Below, piece by piece: positions 5,242 through 5,739 of a stretch of DNA of 5,739 nt. This DNA comes from Paenibacillus sp. UBA6285. GTDB taxonomy: Bacteria > Bacillota > Bacilli > Paenibacillales > Paenibacillaceae. Position 1 is the first letter of the stretch. The number at the start of each line of letters is the position of its first letter. The notes below the pieces were generated by a model. The model did not search any database. It was given only the letters and a program-made list of their open reading frames with translations, and was not told the DNA's origin. The stretch is taken from positions 28,476-34,214 of the forward strand of contig DJUJ01000124.1 of NCBI GenBank assembly GCA_002438345.1, given 5' to 3'. Position numbers and translations under genes: made by a program.

Positions 5242-5739
5242 CTAGAAAGAGTGTATTTTAAAGCTACTCACAAGCTTCTGCAGTTCCTCCGCAAGACGGC
5301 TAAGGTCGGTAGACGAAGATGCCATCTCTTCAACAGAAGCGAGCTGCTCTTGCGCTGCCGTTGCGATGGTCTCTGTACTTACAGCCGCTTCTTCGGTGAT
5401 TCCGCGAATCTCTCCAATAGCCTTCTCCATATGATCTGACTCCACCAATAAGGTCTGTACAGCCCCGCCCATTGCCTCAATCTTCTCCGCGGCACTCTTG
5501 ACCGCTCTACGAATACGTGAGAAGGAACGTCCGGAAGTATCCACGGCCTCAATCCCTTCGGTTACTCGCTGCTTTGTATCTTCCATCGTATGGGTTACCA
5601 GCGTCATTTCACTATTAATGGCGGTAATCTGCTCCGCAATCAGATGCGCTGATCTCTCTGATTCCTCTGCCAGCTTACGCACTTCGGCAGCAACAACGGC
5701 AAATCCACGGCCATGCTCTCCAGCTCTGGCCGCCTCAAT
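5242..5739 (-). CDS. Methyl-accepting chemotaxis protein, C-terminal signalling domain (N-terminal part outside window)
   Basis: The last 165 residues of a transmembrane chemoreceptor that controls the CheA kinase. Counting from the window edge, residues 1-25 are the conserved hairpin tip that contacts CheA and CheW ([13 protein letters not shown], then [12 protein letters not shown]). The rest is the returning half of the long coiled coil, with the [12 protein letters not shown] segment and a second methylation-type stretch at about 115-140 ([26 protein letters not shown]). It ends in [13 protein letters not shown] and carries no CheR-docking pentapeptide. The ligand-binding and membrane parts lie right of the window, so the signal sensed is unknown. 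The frame is open to the window edge, so an apparent GTG start at 5680-5682 is only an internal Val codon. No clear terminator follows the TAG. Confidence 0.95.
   Translation of the reverse strand: MEAARAGEHGRGFAVVAAEVRKLAEESERSAHLIAEQITAINSEMTLVTHTMEDTKQRVTEGIEAVDTSGRSFSRIRRAVKSAAEKIEAMGGAVQTLLVESDHMEKAIGEIRGITEEAAVSTETIATAAQEQLASVEEMASSSTDLSRLAEELQKLVSSFKIHSF

Noticed and set aside
5242..5682. A 146-residue gene starting at GTG 5680-5682
   Set aside because: The frame is open to the window edge and the upstream codons encode the conserved MCP tip ([12 protein letters not shown]), so this GTG is an internal Val codon of a larger receptor.

Overview
The window looks like ordinary chromosome from a low-to-mid-GC Gram-positive bacterium of the Bacillota, most likely Paenibacillus or a close relative. 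This is inferred from strong GGAGG-type ribosome binding sites, GTG/TTG starts, sigma-A-like promoters, and the protein types: a Paenibacillus-style DEAD-box helicase, a small phasin-like protein coupled to an ABC1/UbiB kinase, a ThuA-domain protein and a stand-alone HemD. No mobile element, CRISPR array, tRNA or rRNA is visible.

All six genes lie on the minus strand, so transcription runs from right to left. From the right edge: the C-terminal signalling end of a methyl-accepting chemotaxis protein (5242-5739, cut by the window edge); uroporphyrinogen-III synthase (4308-5120), followed by a very strong intrinsic terminator (4225-4263); a ThuA-domain protein (3464-4102) with its own good promoter (4152-4180); a two-gene operon with a good promoter (3419-3446), made of a phasin-like coiled-coil protein (3019-3366) and an ABC1/AarF/UbiB kinase with two C-terminal membrane helices (1351-3018), where the stop of the first gene directly abuts the ATG of the second; and the N-terminal two thirds of a DEAD-box RNA helicase (1-963, cut by the left edge).

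The only sizeable gap without a gene is 964-1350, between the UbiB-family gene and the helicase. It is richly structured on the minus strand: a 7-1-7 palindrome of Fur/PerR type just after the kinase stop, an AT-rich inverted repeat, a set of GC-rich helices that can form a pseudoknot, and a hairpin with a T-tract that works as a terminator in the minus-strand direction. It may simply be the 3' end of the kinase operon, or it may encode a small structured RNA or leader that controls the helicase. This gap is the most interesting part of the window.

The genes do not form one pathway. The phasin-like/UbiB pair is the one clear functional unit. HemD belongs to tetrapyrrole synthesis, the MCP to chemotaxis, the helicase to RNA remodelling, and ThuA to an unresolved, possibly sugar-related role.
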